Below are positions 1 through 9,696 of a stretch of DNA of 64,000 nt, piece after piece. The position numbers were made by a program, and so were the translations under genes. The DNA comes from Streptomyces sp. 6-11-2 (GTDB taxonomy: Bacteria > Actinomycetota > Actinomycetes > Streptomycetales > Streptomycetaceae), in contig NZ_BJOR01000001.1 of the NCBI RefSeq assembly GCF_006540305.1, forward strand, positions 1,116,001 to 1,180,000, given 5' to 3'. How positions within the stretch are numbered: the stretch's first letter is position 1; each line of letters opens with the position of its first letter. The notes under the pieces were generated by a model. The model had not been told where the DNA came from. It was given only the letters and a program-made list of their open reading frames with translations, and did not search any database.

Positions 1-2849
1 AACCGGTCCACGATCTGCGCCGCGGCGTCCCCGCGGTCGTACTCGCCGTACTTGTCGACGAACTCCTTCAGCCGTGCCTCGTACTTCGACTGCACGGTGC
101 TCAGGTCGCCGATCACCGCGAACAGTTCGTCGTCGGTGCGCGGGACGGGGCCCGGTGCCTCGGCGAGCAGGTCGAAGTAGGTGCCGCGGGTGTCCTGGGC
201 GTACTCCTCCCAGTCGTGGGCGTGGAACACGATGGGGCGCCGGAGCAGCGCGTAGTCGAACATCACCGACGAATAGTCGGTGATCAGGCAGTCGGCGAGC
301 AGCAGCAGCGGGGTGATGTCCGGTTCGGCGCTGACGTTGATCACGCGTCCGGCGACCGACGGCGGCAGGGTGAGCCGGTTCAGGTAGTGCGCGCGGACGA
401 GGAGGGTGTGGTCGTCGCCGAAGCGGGCGGCGAATTCCTCGATGTCGAAGGGGAACTCGAAGTCCCTTACGCGGCCGTCGGGATGAGTGCGGAACGTCGG
501 CGCGTACAGCAGCACCCGCCGGTCCGGGGCGAGGCCCAGCCGCTCGGCCAGCCGCTGTGCGTCGGCGGGCAGCGGTGCCCCCTCGCGGACCCGCACCAGG
601 GCGTCGTTGCGCGGGTAGCCGGTGCGCAGCAGCTTCTTCTCGGGGATGCGGTAGGCGCGGGCGAGGGTGCGCACGTCGTGCTCGCCGCGGACCACGAAGT
701 GGTCGAAGCGGTCCAGCGCCTGCTGGTAGGAGCGCTGCTCCGGTTCGGACAGCATCCGGTAGGTGGGCTCGTCGAAACCCATCCGCTTCAGCGCCGAGCC
801 GTGCCAGGTCTGGATGTACGTGGTCTCCGGGCGTTTGGCGAGCCGCAGCGGGTAGCCCTGGTTGTCGATCCAGAACTCCGCCTGGGCGATCGCCTTGAGG
901 TAGCGCCAGGACCAGCGGCGCACCAGCTCCACGTCCTGCGGGAAGCCCGTGGGGCGCTCGCCGGCGTACGACCAGATCGGGGTGATCGGCGTCTTGCGGC
1001 GGCGCAGTTCCTCGAAGATGGCGCGCGGGCTGTCGCTGTACTGCTTGCCGAGGTGGCTCTCGAAGACGACCGTGCCCTTGCGGACGGGCAGCCTGCGCAG
1101 CATGCGGTCGTAGACCTGGAGCTTGCGGTTGCCGGAGTTCAGGTCGCGGCGCACGGCCCGCAGCGTGCGGTAGGCGCGCTTGGCGGCCCGCGCGGGGCGC
1201 CCGTGCAGATTGCGCTCCACGGCGGCGCGGCCGGTGCGGGCGAGCCGGCCCTGCTGGGTGAGCCGGAAGGCCAGGTGGCCCTTGGCGGACACCTGCGCCT
1301 CGAGCCGGTCGGCCATGAGCCGGGTCAGGCGGGGCCGGACGGGCAGGGACCCGGCGTTCTCCAGGTCGACGGCGCCGACGGTGAGCCGGCTGGTGGTGCG
1401 CTTGCCGCCGGCGGTCAGGTGCAGCCGGACGTCCCACACGTCGTCGATGACGCCGAGTGGTCTGAGCCGCCGGGCCAGCGGCACCTGGGCCCGCCAGGCG
1501 ATCACGTCGCCCTCGTGGCGCGGGGCGGGCACCGGGAAGCGGAAGGTCTGGAGGCTGCGGCGGCGGGCCCGGAACTCCAGCTCGGCGCCGAGCTCGACGC
1601 CGGGGTCGATGGTGTGCAGCGGGTTGACGATCTCGCCGGCGAGCACCACGTCGCCGCCGTGGACCGCGTACTCGGTGAGCCGGTTGCGCAGTGCCATCCG
1701 GTTCAGCGGCCTGGCGTGGTAGCCGAGGGTCGTGACGTCCAGGACGGCGCGCATGTCGGGGTCGTCGAAATAGCGGTCGGTCCAGTAGACACGGCCGCCC
1801 CGCTCGGCCAGCGGTGCGGAGATCTTGTGCCGGTTGATGAGGGTGTCGATGGCCGGCATCAGGTCGGTCCAGTCCTCGCGCAGCAGCAGCTGGGCGCAGA
1901 TGGCGTGGACGCGGTCGAGCTCGGCGTAGGCGGCCTCGGGGAAGTCCTGGACGTAGCCGCGGGCCAGTTCGGCGAAGCGGTGGCGGTAGCCGTCGTCGAG
2001 GAAGGGCAGATCCCGCAGGTACAGCACCAGGTCGTGCTTGAGGAACTTGATGTCCTTGCGCAGCTTCAGCTCATCCTGGCCCCGGCGGTCCAGGATGGCG
2101 TCGATACGGCGGTGGATCTCGACCCGGTCGGCGAAGTTGCTGATCTCGCCGCGCCGGTTGCTGATCGACTTGACGGCGGTCTTCTGGACGACGTTCCAGT
2201 GGTAGACCGTGTTGGGGATGAGGGTGATCCGCTGCGCGGCCAGATAGGCCTGCGCGGAGAAGAGCAGGTCCTCGTAGTGGATGCCCCGGGGGAAGGCGAG
2301 CTCGTTGTCGATCAGGAACAGGCGCCGGTAGCACTTGTTGGTCGACAGGGTGTCGAAGACGAACAGGTCCGGCAGCTCGGCGACGGAGTCGAGCGTGCGG
2401 GTGCTCTGGTACAGCCAGGGGTACCAGAGCACGCGCTTGTCGTGCCGGCTGTCGGTGTGAACCCGGACACACAGGCCGGAGACGAGGTCGGCGCCGGTGC
2501 GGTCGGCGGCCTCGATCATGTTGCGGCAGGCGTTCCGCTCCAGGGTGTCGTCGCTGTCCAGGAACATCACGTACCGGCCGCGGGCCACCTTGACGCCCTG
2601 GTTGCGGGGCTCTCCGCAGCCGCCGCTGTTCTCCGGGAGCCGGATCGCCCGCACCCGGTCGGGGTGGGCCGCGGCGAGCGCCTGCGCCACCTCGTGGGAG
2701 CCGTCCGTCGAGCAGTCGTCGGCGATGATCACCTCGACATTGCGAAGTGTTTGCTCGAGGACGGAACCCACGGCTGTCGGAAGTCGCTCTTCGTCGTTGT
2801 AGACGATGACGACGACACTGACGTCCGGCTCCGGCGCGACGATCGACAC
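1..2849 (-). CDS. Glycosyltransferase family 2 / CDP-glycerol glycerophosphotransferase fusion (TagF-like), 3' end cut by window
   Basis: Probable wall teichoic acid or related polyol-phosphate polymerase acting at the inner face of the membrane. About 949 codons lie in the window and the C-terminus runs off position 1. Residues about 8-220 form a GT-A family 2 domain with ADDCSTDG (43-50) and the metal-binding FLDSDD (96-101). The last 350 residues carry CDP-glycerol glycerophosphotransferase motifs: QTWHGSALKRMG, GYPRND, LLYAPTFRTHP and LITDYSSVMFDYA. The start is a GTG at 2849-2847, with GAGAGG about 5 bases upstream. Family knowledge: TagF-type enzymes add glycerol-phosphate units from CDP-glycerol, and the fused GT2 form is common in actinobacteria. 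The exact polymer is not deducible. The neighbouring methyltransferase is on the same strand. Confidence 0.9.
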   Translation of the reverse strand, partial: MSIVAPEPDVSVVVIVYNDEERLPTAVGSVLEQTLRNVEVIIADDCSTDGSHEVAQALAAAHPDRVRAIRLPENSGGCGEPRNQGVKVARGRYVMFLDSDDTLERNACRNMIEAADRTGADLVSGLCVRVHTDSRHDKRVLWYPWLYQSTRTLDSVAELPDLFVFDTLSTNKCYRRLFLIDNELAFPRGIHYEDLLFSAQAYLAAQRITLIPNTVYHWNVVQKTAVKSISNRRGEISNFADRVEIHRRIDAILDRRGQDELKLRKDIKFLKHDLVLYLRDLPFLDDGYRHRFAELARGYVQDFPEAAYAELDRVHAICAQLLLREDWTDLMPAIDTLINRHKISAPLAERGGRVYWTDRYFDDPDMRAVLDVTTLGYHARPLNRMALRNRLTEYAVHGGDVVLAGEIVNPLHTIDPGVELGAELEFRARRRSLQTFRFPVPAPRHEGDVIAWRAQVPLARRLRPLGVIDDVWDVRLHLTAGGKRTTSRLTVGAVDLENAGSLPVRPRLTRLMADRLEAQVSAKGHLAFRLTQQGRLARTGRAAVERNLHGRPARAAKRAYRTLRAVRRDLNSGNRKLQVYDRMLRRLPVRKGTVVFESHLGKQYSDSPRAIFEELRRRKTPITPIWSYAGERPTGFPQDVELVRRWSWRYLKAIAQAEFWIDNQGYPLRLAKRPETTYIQTWHGSALKRMGFDEPTYRMLSEPEQRSYQQALDRFDHFVVRGEHDVRTLARAYRIPEKKLLRTGYPRNDALVRVREGAPLPADAQRLAERLGLAPDRRVLLYAPTFRTHPDGRVRDFEFPFDIEEFAARFGDDHTLLVRAHYLNRLTLPPSVAGRVINVSAEPDITPLLLLADCLITDYSSVMFDYALLRRPIVFHAHDWEEYAQDTRGTYFDLLAEAPGPVPRTDDELFAVIGDLSTVQSKYEARLKEFVDKYGEYDRGDAAAQIVDR

Positions 2850-2896
2850 GGCCACCTCTCGTCTTTGTTCCGTTCGGTCTGCGGGGGGTGGGCGTA

Positions 2897-2914
2897 ACCC
2901 TACAGCGTGTAGGG
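2897..2914 (-). promoter_or_regulatory. Possible -10 element and small palindrome upstream of the TagF-like gene
   Basis: On the minus strand TAGGGT (2902-2897) matches the Streptomyces -10 consensus, about 48 bases before the GTG start. It sits at the edge of a palindrome with arms CCCTACA and TGTAGGG around GCG (2898-2914). No convincing -35 is visible 16-18 bases further up, so this is only a candidate. Confidence 0.35.
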
Positions 2915-3000
2915 ACACCTTCGGCTCCCACCCCCTTCAAACTACGCCAATGCGACAATACGCCGTCCCACTGACACGCAGGGCACGACCGCCGATCCGG

Positions 3001-3726
3001 TCAGTGGGTGCGGCCCGCCACGAACCACCTCGACGGCAGCTCGATACGGGTCCCGTCGGAGGTGAACTCGGTGGTGACCAGGGGCATTTCGCCGCGCGCC
3101 AGGACGGTGAGGCCGGCCGAGCGGAGGTACTCCGGCACGGCGGCGTCGGCGACTTCGCCGGGCGCGATGCCGTGCCGCAGGACCGGGGCGAGCTTGGGCG
3201 GCGGACCCGCGGGGTCCCGAGCAAGGCCGCCCAGGACCAGGCGGGCGGACTCGGACGGTTCGACGAGGAAGACCCGGCCGCGCGTGCCGAGGAGGGCGGC
3301 GATGCCGTCGGCGAGTGCCTGCCGGTCGTCCGGATCACACTGGTGCAGCACGCCCCGCACATACACGTTCACATCACCCAGCTCGGCGTGCAGCGTCTCC
3401 GCCTCGCTCTTGTCGGTGGCGTCCAGCACCCGGTACACGGCCCGGCCCGCGCGGTCGCCGCGCCGGGCGTGCTCGACGGCCGCCGCGGCGATGTCGACGC
3501 CGACGACGTGCCCGAAGCGCTCGGCGAGGAAACGGGTCTGCGTGCCGTTGCCGCACCCCAGGTCGACCAGGGGCAGCGCCGGTTCGGCCAAGTGCGGTCG
3601 GAGCAGCGGCAGATGGAGACCGGCGGTCACGTCGGGCCCGGCGTCCCAGAACACCGACCCCGGCTCCTCGGACGCCTCGCTCCAGAACCCCTCCCAGGCC
3701 TGCCGGTACCGGCTCGTCGCACTCAT
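3001..3726 (-). CDS. Class I SAM-dependent methyltransferase
   Basis: 241 residues. The SAM-binding motif I reads VDLGCGNGTQTRFL (about 54-67), followed by an acidic end of strand 2 (GVDIAAAAVEHAR). A hydrophobic core follows with VYVRGVLHQCDPDDR in the motif IV/post-IV region, and the C-terminal beta strands end in LPSRWFVAGRTH. This is the Methyltransf_25 type of fold, and the substrate cannot be read from sequence. The ATG at 3726 has GGGAG 6-7 bases upstream. An upstream in-frame extension exists but lacks ribosome-binding support. No operon partner is clear: the SpoIIE-type gene upstream on the same strand ends 146 bases away. Confidence 0.85.
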   Translation of the reverse strand: MSATSRYRQAWEGFWSEASEEPGSVFWDAGPDVTAGLHLPLLRPHLAEPALPLVDLGCGNGTQTRFLAERFGHVVGVDIAAAAVEHARRGDRAGRAVYRVLDATDKSEAETLHAELGDVNVYVRGVLHQCDPDDRQALADGIAALLGTRGRVFLVEPSESARLVLGGLARDPAGPPPKLAPVLRHGIAPGEVADAAVPEYLRSAGLTVLARGEMPLVTTEFTSDGTRIELPSRWFVAGRTH

Positions 3727-3872
3727 GCCCAACTCCCTTGCGTAACAGCCTTGTTCCGCCGCAATCGACGGGTTCCTCCGGTCTACCGGCCAAGCCCGGC
3801 CCCCACAACCACCGGGTACGGGGGCGGGACCGGCGGCACGGGACCCTCGGACGGTGGCGCGCCGGGGGCGGG

Positions 3873-6362
3873 TCAGCGGCGGGGCAGGGCGAGTTCGCAC
3901 CAGACCGTCTTGCCGGTGTTCGTACGGCTCGTGCCCCACTCCCGGGCGAGGGCGCTGACCACCCGCAGGCCCCGGCCGGACGCGTCGGCCGGCCCGGCGC
4001 TCAGCAGGGTGGGCAGGTCGTGGTCGTCGTCCTCCACCTCGCACAGCAGGGTGTCGCCACGGACGAGGCGCAGTTCGACGGGCCGGCCGCGGGAGTGCCG
4101 TACGGCGTTGGTGACCAGCTCGCTGACCATCAGCTCGGTGGGGTCGGCGAGCCGGACCAGGCCCCACTCGCGCAGCTGCTCACGGACCACGGCGCGGGCC
4201 CGGCCCACCTCGGCGGGATCGCGGGCCAGACGCCACTCGGCGACGTCGTCCGGCTCGATGCCGTTCAGGCGGGCCATCAGCAGCGCCACGTCGTCCTTGC
4301 GGCCCCCGCGCGTGTTCAGGGCGCGGATGATCGTGTCGCAGGCGTCGTCCATGGACGCGGCCGGGTGGGCGGCGGACTCGCACAGTGTGGCGAGACCCAC
4401 ACCGATGTCCTCGCCGCGCACCTCGACCAGCCCGTCGGTGCACATCACCAGCCGGTCGCCGGGCCGCACGGGGACGCGTACCGCCTCGAAGGGCACCCCG
4501 CCGACGCCGATGGGCGCCCCCGTGGGCAGGTCCAGCAGCTCGCTGCGGCCGTCGCCCGCGCGCACCAGGACGGGCGGGATGTGGCCGGCGTTGGCGAGGC
4601 GCACCTCGCCCGCGATCGGGTCGTACACGGCGTACAGGCACGTCGCCAGGTAGGTGTCGCCGAGTCGCTGCGCGAGGTCGTCCAGGTTGCGCAGCAGTTG
4701 GGCGGGCGGCAGGTCGAGCGCGGCCATGGTCTGCACGGCCGTACGCAACTGCCCCATCATCGCGGCCGAGTTCAGTCCGTGCCCCATGACATCGCCGACG
4801 ACCAGGGCGGTGCGGGCCCCGGGCAGCTTGACCGAGTCGAACCAGTCGCCGCCGACCCGGCCGAGCAGCGTGCCGGGCAGATAGCGGGTGGCGATGTCGC
4901 AGCCCGCCATCCGCGCCGGGATGCTCGGCAGCATGCTGTCCTGGAGGGTCTCGGCGACGCTCTCCTGGTACGTGTACATGCGCGCGTTGTCGAGCACGAG
5001 GCCGGCGCGGGCGGCGAGTTCGGCGCCGGTGACCCGGTCCATGTCGTTGAACTCGGCGCGCTCCGGGTGGCGCAGCAGGATCATGAAGCCGAGGACGACG
5101 TCGCGCGCCTTCAGCGGTACGACGAGCATCGAGCGGTGGGTGATCAGCGGCCGGATGTCGCGCTTCTCGAACTGCGAGGCGATGGCATGGCCCGTCTCCT
5201 CGCTGATGCGCGGCACGAGCACGGGCTCGCCGGAGGTCATGCACTGGAAGAACGGCGTGTGCGCCGGGAACGGCATGGCCTCGCCGACCGGCACGACGTC
5301 GTCCCAGCGGCCCGGTTCGTCGTTGTGCTCGACGGCCACCCGGTGCCACATGGTCCTGGTGTCCGGCACGCCCTGCGGGAACCCCTCCCCGGCGACGACC
5401 TGTTCGCGCAGATAGGTACCGGCGACGTCGGTGAAGCGCGGGACGACGGCCCGGCTGACCTCGACGATGGTCCGCGCGAGGTCGAGCGAGGTGCCGATCC
5501 TGCCGCTGACCTCGTTGAGGAACTCCAGGCGCTCGCGTACGGCGGCGTACTCGAGGTCCTCGCCCTCGTCGTCGGACGCTTCCTCCGGTAAGAGCGGTCC
5601 CCGGGCCGCCGCCCGCGCTGCCCGCTCGCGGCGTGCCCTGCGCTCGACCCGCCGCGGCACACCCCAGTCGGGGGTGACGGGCACCCGGTCGTTCTGGCTG
5701 AACTCCAGTACGGGATAGCCCAGTTCGAGTACCTGTGCGACGATGCGGGCGCTCTCGCCGACGCTCATGCTGGGCAGGATCTCGGGCAGCCGGCGCGCGA
5801 GTTCGTCGGCGCCGGGGAAGTCGGTGTGCAGGGCGAAGGCCGGCGCGACGCGCTCGAATGCGCCCGCCTCCCCGGGAGCCCGGTCCGCGTGCCCGTGCCC
5901 GTCGCCGTGGCGCAGCCCGTCCGCGTCGGCGGCGAGGACGAGGAGCCGCTCCCGCCCCGGGCCGACCAGCGGGTACGCCCACCACAGGACGTCCACCCGG
6001 CCCCTTTCCGGCCCGGCGAGCCGGGCCCGGCCTGCGGCCGGGTAGGACAGCCGCCCGTCCAGTGAGGACTCCAGACCGGGCCCGAGCCCGTCATAGCCGC
6101 CGTGGGACCGGTAGGGAGCGTCGTCCGCCTCGTCGGGCAGGGCGCCGGAGACGGGCAGCAGGTCGGACGCCGGCCTGCCGATCGCCTCTTCCCTGGCTCT
6201 GCCGAGCAGCCGCCCCGCGCCCCTGCTCCAGTGCGACACCAGGCCGTCGTGGTCGACCACGACCACGGCCAGTGGGACCCGTCCGGCCGGGATGTCCGCC
6301 ACCACCGCGCGGCTCCCGGTTCCGCGGCCCGGAGATACGTCCTTTTCGGTGCCACGGTCCAT
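3873..6362 (-). CDS. PAS-GAF-SpoIIE phosphatase-HATPase regulatory protein
   Basis: 829 residues from the ATG at 6362, chosen because it starts just before conserved sequence and GGGGAGAGGGG lies upstream. An extension to 6479 is possible. In order: a PAS-like segment (about 25-150), a linker rich in acidic and basic runs, a GAF domain (about 270-450), a PP2C/SpoIIE Ser/Thr phosphatase domain (about 480-670, with GGDWFDSVKL and DVMGHGLNSAAMM) and a C-terminal anti-sigma-type HATPase_c (about 690-825, with MVSELVTNAVRHSRG and GRGLRVV). Family knowledge: such proteins dephosphorylate anti-sigma-factor antagonists, and the HATPase domain may act as a serine kinase, so one polypeptide can run a partner-switching circuit. 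Streptomycetes encode many. No cognate sigma factor is adjacent. Confidence 0.92.
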   Translation of the reverse strand: MDRGTEKDVSPGRGTGSRAVVADIPAGRVPLAVVVVDHDGLVSHWSRGAGRLLGRAREEAIGRPASDLLPVSGALPDEADDAPYRSHGGYDGLGPGLESSLDGRLSYPAAGRARLAGPERGRVDVLWWAYPLVGPGRERLLVLAADADGLRHGDGHGHADRAPGEAGAFERVAPAFALHTDFPGADELARRLPEILPSMSVGESARIVAQVLELGYPVLEFSQNDRVPVTPDWGVPRRVERRARRERAARAAARGPLLPEEASDDEGEDLEYAAVRERLEFLNEVSGRIGTSLDLARTIVEVSRAVVPRFTDVAGTYLREQVVAGEGFPQGVPDTRTMWHRVAVEHNDEPGRWDDVVPVGEAMPFPAHTPFFQCMTSGEPVLVPRISEETGHAIASQFEKRDIRPLITHRSMLVVPLKARDVVLGFMILLRHPERAEFNDMDRVTGAELAARAGLVLDNARMYTYQESVAETLQDSMLPSIPARMAGCDIATRYLPGTLLGRVGGDWFDSVKLPGARTALVVGDVMGHGLNSAAMMGQLRTAVQTMAALDLPPAQLLRNLDDLAQRLGDTYLATCLYAVYDPIAGEVRLANAGHIPPVLVRAGDGRSELLDLPTGAPIGVGGVPFEAVRVPVRPGDRLVMCTDGLVEVRGEDIGVGLATLCESAAHPAASMDDACDTIIRALNTRGGRKDDVALLMARLNGIEPDDVAEWRLARDPAEVGRARAVVREQLREWGLVRLADPTELMVSELVTNAVRHSRGRPVELRLVRGDTLLCEVEDDDHDLPTLLSAGPADASGRGLRVVSALAREWGTSRTNTGKTVWCELALPRR

Positions 6363-6462
6363 GACCCCAGGCCCCTCTCCCCACGGCTCCCCAAGATCTG
6401 TTCCCCCGGGGACCACGGTACGGGGACGGCCCGTCACGATGTGCGGCAACAAGCGAATTGAC

Positions 6463-6505
6463 GTCAGGGGGGAGCGCACCGGTGTGCGGTGCGCTCCCCC
6501 CTGAC
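6463..6505 (-). terminator. Perfect 19-bp hairpin terminator after the MFS fusion gene
   Basis: Arms at 6463-6481 and 6487-6505 are exactly complementary over 19 bp around a 5-base loop. The hairpin begins 8 bases after the stop of the minus-strand MFS gene. There is no long T tract, as is usual for Streptomyces. It also insulates the SpoIIE-type gene downstream. Confidence 0.8.
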
Positions 6506-6512
6506 GAGCTGC

Positions 6513-8903
6513 TCAGTCCTCGTGCCCGAGCTGGAGATCCCGTTCCGTGCGTCCTCCGCCCGCCACCTGGAGCACCGTGGCGACGGGCGGGTAGCCGGCC
6601 GCGATCACGGTGTACTCGCCTGAGGACAGATCGACGAACCGGAACGTCCCGTCGGGTCCGGTGGTGAGCGTGTCGACGACGTTGCCCGCGGCGTCGAGGA
6701 GGGTGACGCGCGCGTCCTCGACGGGCCGCCCGCCACTGGCCCGGACGGTCCCGCGCAGCACGGCCCCGCCCGCGAGCTCGACGTCCTGGCGGGTCTCCCG
6801 CGCGGCCTGCACGCTGACCGGCAACGCGGCCGGGCGGAAGGCGGGGGCGCTGGCGGCGAGGGTGTACTCCCCGGCGACGAGTTCGGTGATGGCGTAGCCG
6901 CCCTCGCGCCCGCTGCGGGTGCTGGCGACGACCTCGCCGTGCACGTTGGTCAGGGTGACGGTGGCGTCGCGCACGGGGCTGCCGTCGGCGGTGCGCACGG
7001 TGCCCGTGAGGCGTCCCGCGCCGCCGAGGACGACGTCGAGTTCGACGGGCCGCTCGCCGACGGTCACGGAGACGGCCTGAGGCTGGTGCCCGCCGGCCGC
7101 GGCGATCAGGACGTACGAGCCGGTGCCCGGTGTGGACAGCGCGTACCGCCCGTCGTCGCCGCTCGCGCCCCGGCCGATCTGCTGTCCCGCGACGTCGATC
7201 AGGGTGAGCGCCGCGCGGGGCACGACCGTGCCGTCCGGATGCTGCACGGTGCCGCAGACGGGCACTCCGGCGGCGAAGGGTGAACGGGCCTGCGGCACGG
7301 TGGGGTTCGGCGGCGGGGGCTCCGGGGCGGTCACATGGGCGTTGTGGGACACCAGTGGTCTCTCCTTGAGGAAGAAGGCGATGAGCAGGCCGAGGACGAG
7401 CACCGGCACCAGGTAGAGGAAGATCCGCGGCATGGCGTCCGCGTACGCCCCCACGTAGGCGTCGCGCAGGGCCGGCGGCAGTGCCCGCACGGCCTGCGGG
7501 GTGATCGACTCGGGGTCGGGGAGGGCGGCACCCGCGCGCGTGGGGACGCGGTCGCGCAGGGCGTCGGTGAGCCGGCCGGCGAACAGGGTGCCGAAGACGG
7601 CGGCGCCCACGCTGCCGCCGATCTGCCGGAAGTAGTTGTTGGCGCTGGTCGCCGTGCCGAGGTCGGCGGGGCGCACCGAGTTCTGCACGGCGAGCACCAG
7701 CACCGGCATCACCAGGCCGATCCCGGCGCCGAGTACGGCCATCCAGACGCTGTACTGGAGCCGCGACGTGTCGACTTCGAGCCGGGACAGCAGCCACATG
7801 CCGAGGGCGGACAGGGCGCTGCCGAGGATGGGGTAGATCCGGTAGCGGCCGGTGTGGCTGATGAGCTGCCCGGAGACGATGGACGCCCCCACTATGCCGC
7901 CCATCATGGGCAGCATCAGCAGTCCGGACTCGGTGGCCGAGGCGCCGTCGACCATCTGGAGGAAGGTGGGCAGGTAGCTGGCCGCCCCGAACAGCGCGAC
8001 GCCGACGACGAGCCCGACCAGGCCGCTGACGTTGAAGACGGAGTCGCGGAACAGCCTGAGCGGGATGAGGGGTTCGGCGGCGAAGCGCTCGGCGACGAGG
8101 AAGAGCGCGGTGGCGGCGACGGCGCCCGCGCCCAGCCCCAGGATGACCCGTGAGTCCCAGGCGTACTCGGTGCCGCCCCAGCTGGTCAGCAGCACCAGGC
8201 AGGTGGAGGCGGCGGCCAGCAGCAGCGCGCCCGGCACGTCGAAGCGGGCCTTGACCCGTGGCCTGGGCAGCTTGAGCACCACGGTGATCACGGCCAGGGT
8301 GACCAGGCCGAACGGCACGTTGATGTAGAAGCACCACCGCCAGGACAGGTGGTCGGTGAAGTAGCCGCCGAGCAGCGGCCCGGCGACGGAGGCGAGGCCG
8401 AAGGCCGCGCCGATCAGTCCCATGAACCGGCCGCGCTGCCGGGGCGGCACGATGTCCGCGATGATGGCCTGCACACCGATCATCAGTCCGCCCGCGCCGA
8501 TGCCCTGCACGGCGCGGAAGGCGATGAGCTGGTCCATGGTCTGCGCCCGTCCGGCGAGCGCGGAGCCGGCGACGAAGACGGCGATCGCGAACTGGAAGAC
8601 GCCCTTGCGGCCGATCAGGTCGCCGAGCTTGCCGTAGACGGGCAGGCCGACGGTGGCGGTGAGCAGGTAGGCGGTGATCGCCCAAGACATCCGGTCCAGG
8701 CCGTGCAGCTCGCCGACGATCTTCGGCAGCGCGGTGGCGACGATCATCTGGTCGAGCGCGGCCAGCAGCAGCGCGAGCATCAGCCCGACGAAGACCAGCC
8801 GCACCCGGCGGGGGGCGAGCCGCGGGGCGGGGGCCGGCGGCGGGGCGGGGATTCTGGGGGGCGCCGCGACCGGCTCGTCCTGCACCAGAGTGATCCCGCC
8901 CAC
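6513..8903 (-). CDS. DHA2-family MFS drug exporter fused to three carboxypeptidase-regulatory-like repeats
   Basis: 796 residues from a GTG at 8903 with AGGGAG 7 bases upstream. An in-frame TTG at 8963 has no such site. Residues about 30-505 are a 14-TM EmrB/QacA-type H+ antiporter: [17 protein letters not shown] in TM1, motif [13 protein letters not shown], and motif [17 protein letters not shown]. After a proline-rich hinge, residues about 547-796 form three tandem repeats of about 83 residues, each with a GTV start, a DATVTL-like strand and a GEYT-like strand. This is the CarboxypepD_reg (transthyretin-like beta sandwich) signature. The tail follows the last TM helix, so its side of the membrane depends on TM count; an even 14-TM topology would leave it cytoplasmic. 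Transport is inferred from family; the tail's role is unknown. Confidence 0.9.
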   Translation of the reverse strand: MGGITLVQDEPVAAPPRIPAPPPAPAPRLAPRRVRLVFVGLMLALLLAALDQMIVATALPKIVGELHGLDRMSWAITAYLLTATVGLPVYGKLGDLIGRKGVFQFAIAVFVAGSALAGRAQTMDQLIAFRAVQGIGAGGLMIGVQAIIADIVPPRQRGRFMGLIGAAFGLASVAGPLLGGYFTDHLSWRWCFYINVPFGLVTLAVITVVLKLPRPRVKARFDVPGALLLAAASTCLVLLTSWGGTEYAWDSRVILGLGAGAVAATALFLVAERFAAEPLIPLRLFRDSVFNVSGLVGLVVGVALFGAASYLPTFLQMVDGASATESGLLMLPMMGGIVGASIVSGQLISHTGRYRIYPILGSALSALGMWLLSRLEVDTSRLQYSVWMAVLGAGIGLVMPVLVLAVQNSVRPADLGTATSANNYFRQIGGSVGAAVFGTLFAGRLTDALRDRVPTRAGAALPDPESITPQAVRALPPALRDAYVGAYADAMPRIFLYLVPVLVLGLLIAFFLKERPLVSHNAHVTAPEPPPPNPTVPQARSPFAAGVPVCGTVQHPDGTVVPRAALTLIDVAGQQIGRGASGDDGRYALSTPGTGSYVLIAAAGGHQPQAVSVTVGERPVELDVVLGGAGRLTGTVRTADGSPVRDATVTLTNVHGEVVASTRSGREGGYAITELVAGEYTLAASAPAFRPAALPVSVQAARETRQDVELAGGAVLRGTVRASGGRPVEDARVTLLDAAGNVVDTLTTGPDGTFRFVDLSSGEYTVIAAGYPPVATVLQVAGGGRTERDLQLGHED

Positions 8904-9061
8904 GTACCGCTCCCTCGTCGCACCTGCCGCACGATTGCCGCGCAATGCGACAACTGCGGACAAGGCGACGAGTTACGGCGGGCCTCCGGTCCGAGGGGAG
9001 ATCCACTCGAACCGGTGAGGAGCCAACGGGGCCCGTTGGCAGAGGAGTTGCCCCGGAAGGG

Positions 9062-9505
9062 CTACTTCTCGACCTCGGTGGCGAGCTTGGCGAGCATCGC
9101 GTCGTAGATCCGGGCGAGGCCCTTGGGGGCGAACGTCCTCTCGAAGAAGCCGCCGATGCCCCCGGCGCCCTTCCAGGTGGTGGTGACCACGACGCGGGAC
9201 TTGCCCTCGCCGGCCGGGGTGACGCGCCAGACGGTGACCATGGTGGAGTTGCGGTCCTTCTCGACCAGCTCGCCGTCGGTGGGCTCGGACACCTCCATCA
9301 GGCAGTCGCGGACCCGCTTGCTCGTGGCCTGGAGCTTCCAGTGGACGAGGGTGCCCTCGCCGTCACCGCCCTCGCGCACCTCGTACTCGCTGAAGTGCTC
9401 GGGCAGCACCTTCGGGCGGGTGCCGCTGTAGTCGGCGACCGCGTCGAACACCGTCTCCGCGTCGGCGGCGACGACCCGCTCCGTAGTGGCCTCGACCTGC
9501 GCCAT
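9062..9505 (-). CDS. SRPBCC (START-like) family protein
   Basis: 147 residues. The pattern of an N-terminal strand (MAQVEATTERVVAADAETVF), a helix (DAVADYSG), several central beta strands (TLVHWKLQATSK, RNSTMVTVWRVTP, SRVVVTTTWKG) and a long C-terminal helix (LARIYDAMLAKLATEVEK) is the polyketide cyclase/dehydrase-like SRPBCC helix-grip fold. This fold binds hydrophobic ligands, and neither ligand nor enzymatic role is evident. The ATG at 9505 has GGAGG 5 bases upstream; a longer reading frame to 9604 lacks support. It is divergent from the radical SAM gene at 9697. Confidence 0.85.
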   Translation of the reverse strand: MAQVEATTERVVAADAETVFDAVADYSGTRPKVLPEHFSEYEVREGGDGEGTLVHWKLQATSKRVRDCLMEVSEPTDGELVEKDRNSTMVTVWRVTPAGEGKSRVVVTTTWKGAGGIGGFFERTFAPKGLARIYDAMLAKLATEVEK

Positions 9506-9652
9506 GGCTTCCTCCAGGACATCCGTTCTCAGGCTTGGGCCAAGCCAATCACCCCGCCGCCCGGGGCCCCAAATCGGGGCCCGGCAAGTGATCGAACACG
9601 GCACAGGGAGTGATCGGGAACGGCGTCCGTACGGTCACCCGCACGATCAAGG

Positions 9653-9664
9653 GAACATGTGTTC
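9653..9664. promoter_or_regulatory. LexA-type SOS box (GAAC-N4-GTTC)
   Basis: GAACATGTGTTC matches the Gram-positive/actinobacterial LexA operator core GAAC-N4-GTTC exactly. It lies 33 bases before the ATG of the radical SAM gene and is followed directly by TATTCT (9665-9670), a plausible -10. Operator and -10 would therefore overlap, as expected for repression. The site lies between divergent genes and could also affect the SRPBCC gene. Confidence 0.7.
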
Positions 9665-9696
9665 TATTCTGTGCTGAGCACTACCGAGGAGGCGCC

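Noticed and set aside
216..2897. An 893-codon open frame on the plus strand
   Set aside because: It is the antisense shadow of the TagF-like gene, whose motifs are clear on the minus strand; the shadow protein has no recognisable domain and odd composition.
3001..4167. A 388-residue form of the methyltransferase
   Set aside because: The added 147 residues overlap the end of the SpoIIE-type gene in another frame and are low-complexity; the ATG at 3726 has a good ribosome-binding site.
9610..9696. N-terminal extension of the radical SAM protein
   Set aside because: It would place the LexA-type box inside the coding region and lacks a ribosome-binding site, while the ATG at 9697 has GAGGAGG.
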